From Guyanagaster necrorhizus (taxonomy: Eukaryota > Basidiomycota > Agaricomycetes > Agaricales > Physalacriaceae), in NCBI RefSeq assembly GCF_019112545.1, contig NW_025064884.1, forward strand, positions 549,938 through 613,937: a DNA stretch of 64,000 bases, written 5' to 3'. A model generated the notes under the pieces. It was not told the origin of the DNA. It did not search any database and worked only from the letters and a program-made list of their open reading frames with translations. How positions within the stretch are numbered: position 1 is the first letter of the stretch; every line of letters starts with the position of its first letter. Position numbers and translations under genes: made by a program. This document shows, one piece after another, positions 35,121 to 46,017 of the stretch.

Positions 35121-35647
35121 TGTTACGATTTTTCCTATTTTCTTCTCATTTTCTTTTCTTTTTTCTTGGAAATGACCCCTATCTCTGCTTAGTCAGAGCA
35201 CTTAGACTGGTGCTTAGGATTGTGGGAAAGCTTGGTCAGCAACTCAGTCGGTCATTCTCCTAGCGCACTGCTGTGTGCTGTGAAGGGAGAGACAATGCTT
35301 CTTTTGTCTCACCTTGCACTGCAACGATAGTGAGCACAACAGCAAGACAACAGCTTTTGTGGAGAGCCTGGCAACAGCGGGGGTAACAGCTCTATAGCAG
35401 ACAATATCTTTTGTGATCATTTATTTATAGCATGATAACAGAACAGTATATAAGTAGTATAGCTCTCGCTGTAATACCCCAGCTTTGAGCTAAAGTTTAT
35501 TCTCTATCATCCTATCTCGAGCGACTTGCAACACCTTGACCACACACTTCTGTTAACACATCAGTGAACTCAGTCAGACATACCTGAAGTGCAAGGTACC
35601 AAACTGTTTATCACGTGTTAATAGTCACATAGAGTTTAGGCTTAACA
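35121..35647 (+). mobile_element. Element J 5' LTR
   Basis: TGTTACGATTTTTCC to TAGGCTTAACA. TATATAAG at 35447-35454, start motif AGCTTTGAGCTAA at 35481-35493, 34 bases from the TATA start. Confidence 0.95.
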
Positions 35648-35648
35648 A

Positions 35649-35661
35649 TTAGCTCGAAGCT
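35649..35661 (+). promoter_or_regulatory. Element J self-priming primer-binding site
   Basis: TTAGCTCGAAGCT. It pairs along all 13 positions with the predicted transcript start AGCTTTGAGCTAA (35481-35493), counting one G.U pair. Confidence 0.82.
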
Positions 35662-35703
35662 TCTTGCTTCCCTTTCTCAGACCCAACCGTGCTGAGAAAC
35701 TGA

Positions 35704-36936
35704 ATGCCTCCTGTCTTAAATCCATCAGACCCGAACTTTACTCACAAGTTTTTCAAACTCTTGGCTTTTATCATAGGAACCTTGATCGGTTTATTGATGA
35801 TCATACAGCTGTGCTGTGGATGCCAATCTATTACCGCCTGGGCCATTTGACATTACTAAGAGTTCCAACGCATTTGCACAATTCTTCGAAATGTCATGCC
35901 AGACCTCCTCCTCTATGACATCCCTCCCTCTGTCCAAAACTCTGTCTGACACTCCAAAGAAACAGAAGACGAGCCTGGGCACTTGACTGAAAGGTATTCT
36001 CGGGAAGAGGAGGAGCAGTACTGGCCACATGAGTACCCTCCAAGACCCCCATCAGCAATCATCCAAGACCCTGGAAACCCTTGGGCTACAGGGTTTCGAT
36101 GAGGCCAACCTGACACCCTCATCCCCTCTCCTGAGCACAGTGTCACTGTGTCAAGAACAACCGTCGCCCAATCTGGAATTGGGCACCAGGCTAGAGACTC
36201 CCTGGATGCCATTCAGATGGCTCCAGGCACCAGAAGCACCACAAGAAGCAGTGGAAGGGGAACAAGGATCAGTAGTCCCGACCCCTTCTTTGATGACACC
36301 AACAGGGACGAGGTCCGATACTGGCAAGCAGTGTTAAGAGTGGCCAGTAGACTGGAACAGGAGTGAGGAAGAGTCCCACGCCTACCAAGGCATGGTCCAG
36401 TGGTACCAAACCCAATATGGCCGACCCTCCAGTCCTTTGCTGACTTCCTCGATGCTCCCGACTTTCCATTCCAGGAACCAGCCTCTCCTCCCAGTGACTC
36501 CGACTCTTGGACAGAGTCACTTGCCAGGACTGTCCATGCCGACGACTACCATCGCTAGCAGTCACCATTTCTCGATGATGACCACCCGTTATCATATGGG
36601 ACAGACACCATCACTGAAACTGACAATATCTCTGTCTGGGGAGATGGGATACCACCAACCCTCGGATCAATCGGGGGTGATGATGAACATATTGACCCCA
36701 CCGGGGACCTCAGAAGGGTCCTCAATGGACTCATCGCCGCCCTCTTTCTTTGCCTTCGCTTCTATAGGAACTTCCACCAGTATTACCGAGCAGTGGTGCC
36801 ACCAGCAGAAGGAGAAGAAGGGCAGCCCGACCAGGAGCCTACTCCTTGACCCAGACCCGACGACACTGAGTCAAGTACTCAGCCCCAACCTTCCCACCCT
36901 GGAAACCTTTGGCCAGCAAGGCAGTTCCCTCCTTGA
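35704..36936 (+). pseudogene. Element J ORF1, membrane-anchored protein upstream of gag
   Basis: ATG at 35704, about 410 codons to TGA 36934-36936. The helix FFKLLAFIIGTLIGLLMIIQ is at residues 15-34. The middle contains SSPDPFFDDTNRDEVRYWQ (36270-36330), and the C-terminal block is ALFLCLRFYRNFHQYYRAV near 36735-36795. Internal stops include TGA/TAG at positions where relatives have Arg, Gln or Trp. It overlaps gag, and the overlapping +1 frame is open over 36392-36991. Function unknown; likely a membrane protein of the element. Confidence 0.7.
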
Positions 36937-38677
36937 GGGGACAACCGACAAGAGGGCCAAAGGGGATGATGAGACTGAGGAGGAGGACTAAGAGGGCCAA
37001 GCAGTGGACTCCATTCTTGAATGGAGAAGTATTGTTGACATAACCATGTGCCAAGAACAGGAAAAGAAACAACGAGAATGAGAGGCACAGGAGGAGGAGT
37101 TTATTTGGTTGTACCAAGAGCAGGTAGCTGAGTTGTGGAAGGATGACCTCTGGTTACAGTCATCCCTTGGCCGAAGGTATACCACCGCTGACCCCATTGA
37201 ACAGAAGGAGATTCTACAGTATGCCGCAACTGAGTGGGTTATTTTTAATTTCAATCAGCAGTTCTTACATTATCAGATGATGGCGATGCCACCATATCGA
37301 CCAAGATTCAGCAAATGGGAGGCACCAATGCTATGGATGCTGAGTGTAATGCCGCCCAAAATGGCAAACATGGCATTCTCAATTCGAACAGTGACATCAA
37401 GATACTCACTCGCCATATCAGCTGTCCATAGCATGGCATCTCGGCTGACCTGGTCCTATGTGCAGCCGAGAATTTATCACCCAAATCTCTGGACCAGCAC
37501 AGGGAGCTGATTACTAGGAGGATAGCCACCTCCTGATGAGGCAACCGGATCGGCTCCCACTGATGAGAAGAAGGATGACTCTGAGGCCACAGCACAGGGG
37601 TGGACCATCAAAGATGGACGGATCATCAAGAAGGAGGGACCACCAATGCCAAGAAGTCCTGTTGCTGATAATGGCTCTCTGCATTCCTTTCTGGGTCCCC
37701 CTGGAGGGGAACCTCTGAATCCAATGTTGCTTCTCGATCTAAAGGTGCATATACTAAACGTCAAGCCAATGCTCGGAAGGGAGCCCCTCCCTTTTAAAGG
37801 GGCTTCAGATGACATTGACCGATTCCTCATGGACTGCGATCAATATTTCCAGGTCTTCGCCTCATACTTCCTTCACAATATGTACAAGGTGAACTATGCC
37901 ACCACCTACTTTGAAGACAAAGCCAAAATATGGTGAGTACTGCTGGCCCCTAACTTCTGGTCAACCACTCGGCAACACAGTCAGTACCCTGCTTGAGCAG
38001 TGCTGAAACAGATGATCCATAACAAGTTCACAGATCCAGTGGTCTGAGAAGTCCACAAGGCAAAGATGAAGGAGTACAAGATGGGCAACAAAGCAGCACC
38101 AGACTACTTTGATGAATTAGAACGACTTGGGAAACTCGCTGGAATCTGAGAAGACATAGCCGACTCAGGACAAATAGTCGAGTACATGAAGTGGAGAGTA
38201 CCATCCTATTACCTCAAGACCATCTCGGATCTCAGCCATAGCATGCTGGTTGGCTACAATGATTGGAAGTCCTGAATCATCCTAATGTGGCAAGAACGAC
38301 AATGGCAGAAGGCAGAGGCGACAAATCTGTGGAACCAACACAGATATCAGGGACAGGGCTCAAAGCCCTCCACCTCCCAGCTGACCACGTCTGCCAGGCC
38401 TGGCGGCTTTGCCCCAACTTCCAAGGATGACGGGAAGCAAACTGGTAAGGGTCCAAGTACCAGAACGGGCAAGCAAATAGATGTAGATCACCTCAAGAAG
38501 GAAGGGAAGTGCTTCAATTGTGGCCAGCCAGGCCACATAGCGTGGAACTGCCCAGAGAAGAAGAATAAACGCATGCACGAAGATATCAGAGCACAGATCA
38601 CAGAGTTGACAAAGGAAGCACAGGACCTCGGGGATAATGACAAATCCGAGGAGGTAAAAGACAGGGCTAAGCAGTAA
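36908..38677 (+). pseudogene. gag: Element J gag
   Basis: One register from the acidic N-terminus (KGDDETEEED near 36960-36990) to TAA at 38675-38677. LYQEQVAELWKDDLW near 37110; SLHSFLGPPGGEPLNPM near 37677; Gag core GASDDIDRFLMDCDQYF at 37799-37850; TTYFEDKAKIW near 37900-37935; CCHC knuckle CFNCGQPGHIAWNC at 38510-38551 intact, preceded by QIDVDHLKKEGK. The C-terminus is a charged helix ending KDRAKQ. Stops inside include TAA near 36991 and TGA at 37934. Start codon not identified. Confidence 0.8.
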
Positions 38678-41600
38678 TCGGTTCAACTGCCTTGGCCAAA
38701 GGAACGAGTAATGGGTCACAGACTGCTGGACAGACTGACATTTTATCTTCTATAGTATTACCATCTATGACTAAATTATGCATGCATTCGAATATATCTG
38801 ACCGCATTACTCAAAAACCAGAACCACCTAAGGAATCGACTTCTATAACTCAAGCGCCGATGAAGGGCCGAAGAAGGGTAGAGAGCCCTAACAAAGGTAT
38901 GTCATCATTAAAAGTTCACCAAACTAAAAATATGAAACAGACTCAATCGCCTTTGGGCTGAACAGGGGGAGAGAACCCCACAGATTGGCTAAAACCATTT
39001 GATACCGAATGGACTTGGTGAGCCATCAAGGATGCCAAGAACGAAGCAGCGGCAAAGACTGTACTCAAAAACTGGATACACAAGTTCCAAGCCGAGGAGG
39101 TGATCGATGATATGATCACTGGCATGCAAGTTGCAGAACAATGCCGTGCTCTAGAATGGCTCAATGAATTACAAGAACCCCGAAAATTCATCCAAAAAGC
39201 CAAGTCTATCGAGAAGGATTTACTAGCCAAAGCACAAATCGAGATGCTGACATCCCGATCCACCCATGCAGTCACTGCCTTGATCGACAGTGGCTGCATG
39301 GGGAGTAGCATCAATCGAGCTTTCATCAACAAGCATCAATTGCCTACTCGGGCAACAGTGGCCCCCATTCCCATCTATAATGTGAATGAAACATGGAACC
39401 AAGCTGGACTGATCACCGAATATGTAGAGCTTAGGCTCACTATCAGTGATCACTCAGAAAAGATTGATCTAGCTGTGACTGACCTAGGAATGAAAGAAGT
39501 ATTCCTTGATCACAACTGGCTAATCTGACATAACCCACTAATCAATTAGAAAACCAGATGCATCATCTTCACTCGATGTCACTGTCGGAAAATTCCATTT
39601 GAATTACCAGATGAAGACCCTGAGGATCGATAGGATGAAGAAATAGATGATGGCGAAACCATTCTTACCATCGACCTCCAAAGGGCCATTAGCATTCGTG
39701 CAACACACCATGCCAATGACCTAGCAGCAAGAGCCAATGCTGACAAAGGGGAAAGGACCTTCGAGGAAATGGTACCTGAATGGGCATATGACTATCGGGA
39801 CTTGTTCAAAAAAGAGAGTTTCGATGAATTACCTGATACAAAACCCTGGGACCATGCCATCGAACTCACCCCCAACGCCAATACCAACTTGGACTGCAAG
39901 TGCTATCCACTAAGCAATAGCAAACAACAAGAACTAGACAAGTTTCTCGAAGAAAACTTATCTAGCAGAAGAATCCAACCATCGAAGTCGCCAATGGTGT
40001 CACCCTTCTTTTTTGTCAAAAAGAAGGATGGAAAACTCTGGCCGGTGCAAGATTATCAGAAGCTCAATGAAATGACAATCAAAAACTGTTATCCACTTCC
40101 TCTAATCTCAGAGTTAATGGACAAACTACGGGGTGCGAAATACTACACCAAACTGGATGTTTGGTGGGGATACAACAATATGCATATCAAGGAAGGAGAC
40201 AAATGGAAGGCCGCTTTTCAAACCAACCATGGTTCGTTTGAACTGACAGTCATATTTTTTGGACTAACAAATTCGCTGGCGATGTTCCAGTGAATGATGA
40301 ACAACATCTTCAAGAACCTCATCACCACAGGAAACATCACCATCTATCTGGATGACATACTCATTATATCTAAAACCAAGGAAGAACACAGATGACTGGT
40401 ATGCCAGGTACTTTTCTTGATGAGGAAACACCAACTTTTCCTCAAGGCTGAGAAATATGAATTTGAGGTACTAGAAACAGAATACCTCAGAGTCATCATC
40501 AGTGAAGGAAGCATTTGGATGGATCCCATCAAAATAACAGGGGTAACAGAATGGCCGGAACTGACTAAAAAGAAGAAACTACAATCCTTCTTAGGGTTCA
40601 CAAACTTCTACTGACGTTTCATCCAGGACTACAGCAAAATAGTCTGACTGATGATGCAATTGACCAGAAATTCCCCATAGACTTGGGGAATTTCCCAACA
40701 AGAAGCATTTGCTGGCCTTAAACACCAACTAGCAAAAGATGTAATCCTGGCAATACCCAGTCAGGATGGAAAGTTCCGAGTGGAAGCCGACTCCAGCAAA
40801 GGCACAGTTGGAGCCGTACTCTCACAAGAACAGGATGGGAAATGGTGATCAGTCACCTTTATATCAAAGGCACTCACAATAACTGAGTGCAACTACGAAA
40901 TCTACGACAAGGAACTGCTCACCATAATGCTCGCTCTTGCTGAGTGGCGGCATTATCTCATAGGAGCAACCCAGACTTTTGAAGTCTGGACAGATCACCA
41001 GAACCTCCGATACTTCTGACAACCTCAAAAACTTAACCACAGACAAGCCCGATGGGTTACAAAACTATCTGAATATGAATACATGCTACACCACAAGGCT
41101 GGTATCACAAACAAGAAGGTGGATTTCCTCAGCCGCAGGGTGGATCACAACCAAGGAGGAGATGACAACAAGGAGGTCATAATATTATGACCAGAACACT
41201 TCCGAGCAATGATCATGCCAATGGAAGAGGAGATGCATGAACGCATCAAAAGCGCCACCCAGGATCCACACAAGTGGGATCAAAGAATTGCTCTATCACT
41301 CAATCATGAGCGAGGGCAGAAAAAAGAAGAAGGAATGATCCATTATGACAGATGGATCTATATCTCCAGGGATCAAAAACTTTGGGATGATATCATTGCC
41401 ACATGTCACAATCATGCGACTGCCGGACATCCCAGGATTGCTAAAACCAAGGAGCTGGTCTTCAGGGAATATTGGTGGCCCAAGATGGACTATGATATCA
41501 CCTGATATGTCAAAGTCTGTGAGGCTTGTCAATGAGGCAAGACTTCAACACAACTCAGAGCGGCCCCACTCCACCCAAATGAGGTCCCTTCATCACTATG

Positions 41601-41774
41601 GACCCACATTTCAGTGGATATGATAACTGGACTTCCCGAAAGTGACAGCTATGATGCAATCATCATCATCATCGATTGCTTCTCAAAGACGATCATTCCG
41701 ATTGCCTGTTCCACAGAATTGACATCCGAGGAATGGGCAAAAATACTATGAGATGAGGTTTATGCGAAGTACAG
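38674..41774 (+). pseudogene. pol: Element J pol, 5' part (protease to integrase)
   Basis: Overlaps the gag stop. Protease LIDSGCMGSSINRAF near 39280-39320; [22 protein letters not shown] near 40000-40060 and IYLDDILIIS near 40350-40375; RNase H VEADSS near 40780 and YEIYDKELLTIMLALAEWRH near 40900-40960; HHCC with CHNHATAGHP near 41400-41435 and VCEACQ near 41515; integrase first Asp in HISVDMITGLPESDS near 41605-41650. About twenty in-frame stops, mostly TGA. K interrupts it after YAKY, between the first and second catalytic Asp. Confidence 0.88.
41771..41774. repeat. Probable target-site duplication of insert K, left
   Basis: ACAG; the right copy at 43599-43602 is ATGG. Both derive from ACGG by one CpG transition each. 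Removing K and one copy restores the reading AAGTACAGCATGCC found in element D. Confidence 0.6.
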
Positions 41775-43598
41775 TGACACGCCCTCTCCTCGTTCAGGCA
41801 TGTAAAATTGTGAAAATTGTGAATACATGGGCCACATTTCAGGCCAGTAAGCATGTAACAGAAAATAGGACTAGAGCACACAGAAACCTCGCTATCATAA
41901 TAATAAACTGAAGTAACAATAAGCAGAGTGCATGGCCTAGTAACAGACTAATATCAGAGGGGTTAGGCTGCATGTGAGGTCCCAGCACTTGGCCCTAAGT
42001 GCACCAATACTATTACAAGAGGACATGCTAAAAATAAAAAGACTATGATCGAAATATAATCGGCAATTCTGATCACATTGATCAAAGATGCACAGCCATT
42101 GATGCACTGATGGGACATGCCTTAGAACAGAGAACTGAGACCCAAAGAAAAGTATCTGAGTAAATGGGTACCGAATGGAGAGATAGCATGATGACAACAA
42201 GCTAACAAGTAGAGGAATATTACCTCAGGAATGAATAGCATGGATACTGCCCTGAGCCTTGTGTGCATACATATGGTGCCTTAGCGTGCATAACACAGCA
42301 AGAGACTCTGCATCGTACTGAGAAGCGGCACCTTTAGTGAGTCAGATTGGAATGACTGGTTGGACACAGGAAAGCAGAACATAGCCATTGTGGCTGGCTC
42401 TTGGCATGAGAAATAACTCCAGGGGTCTGGGACAGTTTACTGCTGTCAGAAATGTCACTGGGGAGATAAGAAAGTGAGTAGACCTGGTGAGGCCAGCTAG
42501 CTGATGTCAGCTAGTAAAGGAACAGTGGGCACAGTCATCACCCAGAAGAGAATAAGTGCAGCAACTATGATATGCACATGAGTAATATCAGTGGGATCTG
42601 GCATGGAGTCCCACACTTTGAGGATACCATAGTAGGATTGTATTAGTAAGTACCATAGTAGAGTATTTAAATATGGCCTTGTATGGCTAGAGAAAAAAGT
42701 TTTCGACCCCTTCAGTTGCAGTATATTGGACACAGAAAGCCTTGCACTCTAGCTCTGGGTTTGAGTTTGTAACTTCAGGCAAGAGAATAAACTTATTATT
42801 GAATACCCTTGAGAGAGCTATGAGAACTAAGCAAGGCATCGAAGCTCGTGAAGGACTTAAGCCCAGTTTGATAAGAGGTTTGGATTGCGCTCTAACCTGA
42901 GAATAAGAGAGCGGTGTCTGAAGGGCATCATCTTGAGTTTCTGAGGTATTTGTGACATGTGGTGCTACAGGTGGCAGAGGTTCAAACCCTTTGGCTTGAT
43001 TAGTGTGCACTTTTGTGTTATTTCCACAGATTGGCAGAGGTTCAAACCCTTTGGTCTGTTGGACAGGGTTTTATTGTGTTATTGTGTCTCTGGATTGCAT
43101 AGGTTTGAATCCTATGGGTCTACGATCGGTTTGGAAGCTTGTGAACAGAGATCTGTGCTCTTTGGCACTTGTGGATGTGTTTGTGATTTGCTTAGAGCGT
43201 GAAGCTTTGAGTTGTGTATTGTGTGTGTTGGAGATTTGTGTTGATTTGAGCTGTGCTTGGGACAATTTGAGAGTTTTGAGAGAGTGTTTCGACATATTAT
43301 ATTGAGCTGCAGTACCCCTTTGCCTTGAGACCCAGCAACACCAGTTGCCACCTCTAGTTTTGATAAAACAAAAAAAGCTTTGAGACTTAGAGAGACCTCA
43401 GACTGTTGTAAGCGTGCTATTACTGTTCACGTGCTGTGATCTCATTGAAGAAAACAATTACATTTGTTGAATACTACTTTATCACATTATAATCCTCCCA
43501 TGAACTAAGAATCTTGTGTGTGTATTGGTGTGAGTGTAGTCAGTGGATAATGCTCTGCTGTATCCGTTTTCACCTTGCGCACACTCAGATCCTCTTCA
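41775..43598. mobile_element. Insert K: 1.8-kb non-coding TG...CA insertion of unknown family
   Basis: Interrupts the integrase of J. It starts TGACACGCCCTC and ends CCTCTTCA, so it has TG/CA ends and a decayed 4-bp duplication. It bears no similarity that I can see to the gypsy LTRs here. It contains TATTTAAATA at about 42665-42674, AATAAA at about 42786, and three tRNA T-arm-like hairpins at 42976-43110. No credible ORF. It could be a solo LTR of another retroelement family (copia-like or gypsy) or a short non-autonomous element. Orientation is suggested as plus by TATA and AATAAA order only. Confidence 0.6.
42974..43115 (+). repeat. Three tandem T-arm-like hairpin units in K
   Basis: AGAGG-TTCAAAC-CCTTT at 42976-42992 and again at 43036-43052, then ATAGG-TTTGAAT-CCTAT at 43099-43115. 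Each is a 5-bp stem with a 7-base loop fitting the tRNA T-loop (TTCRANY, or TTTGAAT after C-to-T). Period about 60-63 bases. The first two units share GCAGAGGTTCAAACCCTTTGG. Confidence 0.65.
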
Positions 43599-43602
43599 AT
43601 GG
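43599..43602. repeat. Probable target-site duplication of insert K, right
   Basis: ATGG, paired with ACAG at 41771-41774. Confidence 0.6.
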
Positions 43603-44761
43603 CATGCCTCAAGTAGTAATCTCAGACAGAGGACCACAATTCATCTTCAAATTTCTCGACAATTTGTACCGCCTCCTCAATATCAAAAGAAATGCCTCGA
43701 CAGCATATCACCTACAAACCGACAGCCAAACAGAATGGGCCAACCAGGAAATTGAAAAGTATTTATGACTTTTCATTAGCTATCGACAGGATGACTGGAT
43801 AGAATGGCTAGCACTAGCAGCATTCCAACACAACAACAAAGTTCACTCTGCAACAGATAAAACACTGTTCTTTGTGAACTATGGATGAAACCCACTAGTT
43901 GCGCAAACAGAACGGGCTCACACAATGACACCAGCCTCAATGGACTTCACAACAATAATGATGAAAATCCATGAGGAAACGAAAACAGCCCTTGACAAGG
44001 TGGCTGCAACAATGAAGAAGCAGTATGATAAGCACAAATAGGCTGCTCACGAATATTCAGCCAATGATAAGATTTGGCTGGATACTACGAACCTCCACCT
44101 GCCAAGACCAAAACAAAAACTGGCAGACAAACGGACAGGCCCCTTCAAAGTTGTGGTGAAAATCAGCAAATCTGCATACAAGCTGAAACTTCCAGCCACT
44201 TGGAGGATTCATGACATTTTTAACGAAACATTGTTAACACTATACATGGCACCAGCCTTCCCAAACTAAGAACGACCACCTCCACCTCCACCAGAACTCA
44301 TCAACGACGAAGAACACTATGAAGTTAATGAGATACTAAACCACAAAACCCGAAAGGTGAAAGCACGAGGAGGAGGCATGAAAACAACCATTGACTATCT
44401 AGTCAGCTGGAAAGGCTATGGACCAGAATCAAACCAATGGGTCAATGAAAAATATATGAATGCTGATGATGCTATTCAAGACTATGAACACAGAATCAAC
44501 AGGGTCGACAATGAGGGTGGTCATGTTTAACATTATGTCCAAACCACAATGGCATCAACAGGAAAGGACATTATATCTAGCCAGATATACAACAACCAAC
44601 CTGCCAAAAGCAGAGGACAGGATGCAGAAGAAGGCGGTTCGATGGTGGGAACATACAGTGAAGAGCAATGTACCACCACTTCAACTCGTTTGAAGCCTGG
44701 CAACCAGATGACGAGAGGTGCAGCAGATCGGCCACCTCCTGCTGAGGGAGGACTACTCTAA
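43603..44761 (+). pseudogene. pol: Element J pol, 3' part (integrase, chromodomain, tail)
   Basis: Resumes with MPQVVISDRGPQFI (second catalytic Asp, near 43625), NASTAYHLQTDSQTEWANQE (catalytic Glu, near 43730), the GPF motif TGPFKVVVKISKSAY near 44135-44180, and a well-kept chromodomain TIDYLVSWKGYGPESNQWVN (44390-44450). After it comes a tail of about 95 residues in which two small compensating indels create a local frame change with TAA at 44528; ISSQIYNNQPA and MVGTYSEEQCTTT match D and I. Ends at 44759-44761. Confidence 0.85.
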
Positions 44762-44785
44762 CTTGACCATTGGGATGATGGTCTT

Positions 44786-44798
44786 AAGGAGGGGGTAA
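44786..44798 (+). promoter_or_regulatory. Element J polypurine tract
   Basis: AAGGAGGGGGTAA directly before the 3' LTR. Confidence 0.8.
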
Positions 44799-45325
44799 TG
44801 TTACGATTTTTCCTATTTTCTTCTCATTTTCTTTTTTTTTTTCTTGGAAATGACCCCTATCTCTGCTTAGTCAGAGCACTTAGGCTGGTGCTTAGGATTG
44901 TGGGAAAGCTTGGTCAGCAACCCAGTCGGTCATTCTCCTAGCGTACTGCTGTGTGCTGTGAAGGGAGAGACAATGCTTCTTTTGTCTCACCTTGCACTGC
45001 AACGATAGCGAGCACAACAGCAAGACAACAGCTTTTGTGGAGAGCCTGGCAACAGCGGGGGTAACAGCTCTATAGCAGACAATATCTTTTGTGATCATTT
45101 ATTTATAGCATGATAACAGAACAGTATATAAGTAGTATAGCTCTCGCTGTAATACCCCAGCTTTGAGCTAAAGTTTATTCTCTATCATCCTATCTCAAGC
45201 GACTTGCAACACCTTGACCACACACTTCTGTTAACACATCAGTGAACTCAGTCAGACATACCTGAAGTGTGAGATACTGAACTGTTTATCACATGTTAAT
45301 AGTCACATAGAGTTTGGACTTAACA
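44799..45325 (+). mobile_element. Element J 3' LTR
   Basis: 527 bp, same length as the 5' LTR, 14 transitions and no indel or transversion by my count. Confidence 0.95.
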
Positions 45326-45330
45326 CATGG
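45326..45330. repeat. Target-site duplication of element J, right
   Basis: CATGG, compared with CATAG at 35116-35120. Confidence 0.85.
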
Positions 45331-46017
45331 CTAATGTTTAAACAGATGATCCAAAATAAATTCACAGATCCAGCCATCTAAGAAGTCCACAAGCAGAAGA
45401 TGAAGGACTACAAGATGGGCAACAAGGCGGCCACAGACTATTTCAATGAGTTGGAGCAACTCAGCAAACTTGCCAGAGTACGAGAAGACATGGCCGATAC
45501 TGGCTGAATGGTTGAATATATGAAATGAGGACTACTGTCCTCATATCTCAAGACCATTTCCAACCTCAGTCATAGTATCCTCATCGGATATGAGGAATAG
45601 AAGATCAGGATCATCATCATATGACAAGAACAGCAGCGACAGAAGGCAGAATTGTCCACCCTCACATGGGATGGACACAAGACTCAGAGATAGGGCTGGA
45701 AGCCCTCTACCTCCCAGGCGACCATGTCATCAAAGCCCGATGGCTCAGCCCCAACTTCTCAATACACTGAGAAGCGAATCAGTACAGGCACAACATATAC
45801 TGGAACAGGTAAGCCGATGGATGTGGACTGCCTCAAGAAAGGAGGGAAGTGTTTCAATTGTGGCTAGAAGGGCCACATGGCATGAAACTGTCCCCAGAAG
45901 AAGAACAAATGCACAAGAGAAGAAATTCAGGCACAGATTGCTAAACTTATGAAGGAAGATGAAGACCTCAGGCAAGATGATAAGCCCGAGGAGGGAAAAG
46001 ATCAGGCTGAGCAGTGA
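45331..46017 (+). pseudogene. gag: Element I gag, 3' part
   Basis: Resumes with FKQMIQNKFTDPA, then HKQKMKDYKMGNKAATDYF (the end of the Gag domain) and a knuckle with two stops (CFNCG*KGHMA*NC near 45850-45892) after KPMDVDCLKKGGK. The charged C-terminus ends at TGA 46015-46017, overlapping pol by GTGA. Confidence 0.8.

Larger units (their letters stand above)
35121..45325 (+). mobile_element. Element J: complete Ty3/gypsy chromovirus carrying insert K
   Basis: Two 527-bp LTRs (35121-35647, 44799-45325) that differ at 14 positions by my count, all transitions. Flanks CATAG/CATGG. Without the K insert it is about 8.4 kb. It carries ORF1, gag with an intact zinc knuckle, and pol with protease, RT, RNase H, integrase, chromodomain and tail. 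It has the lowest LTR divergence I counted here (about 2.7%), so it is among the youngest insertions, but it still has many stops. Confidence 0.95.

Noticed and set aside
42974..43115. Functional tRNA genes
   Set aside because: Only T-arm-like hairpins are present; no acceptor, D-arm or anticodon arm can be assembled around them.
43003..43351. Several overlapping ORFs of 70-100 codons in K on both strands
   Set aside because: They follow the tandem hairpin repeat (WQRFKPFGL repeated), have no domain-like sequence, and overlap one another; better explained as chance frames.
44528..44530. True end of pol in element J at TAA 44528
   Set aside because: The tail downstream (ISSQIYNNQPA, TYSEEQCTTT) matches D and I in the same register apart from two compensating indels, so the stop is local damage.
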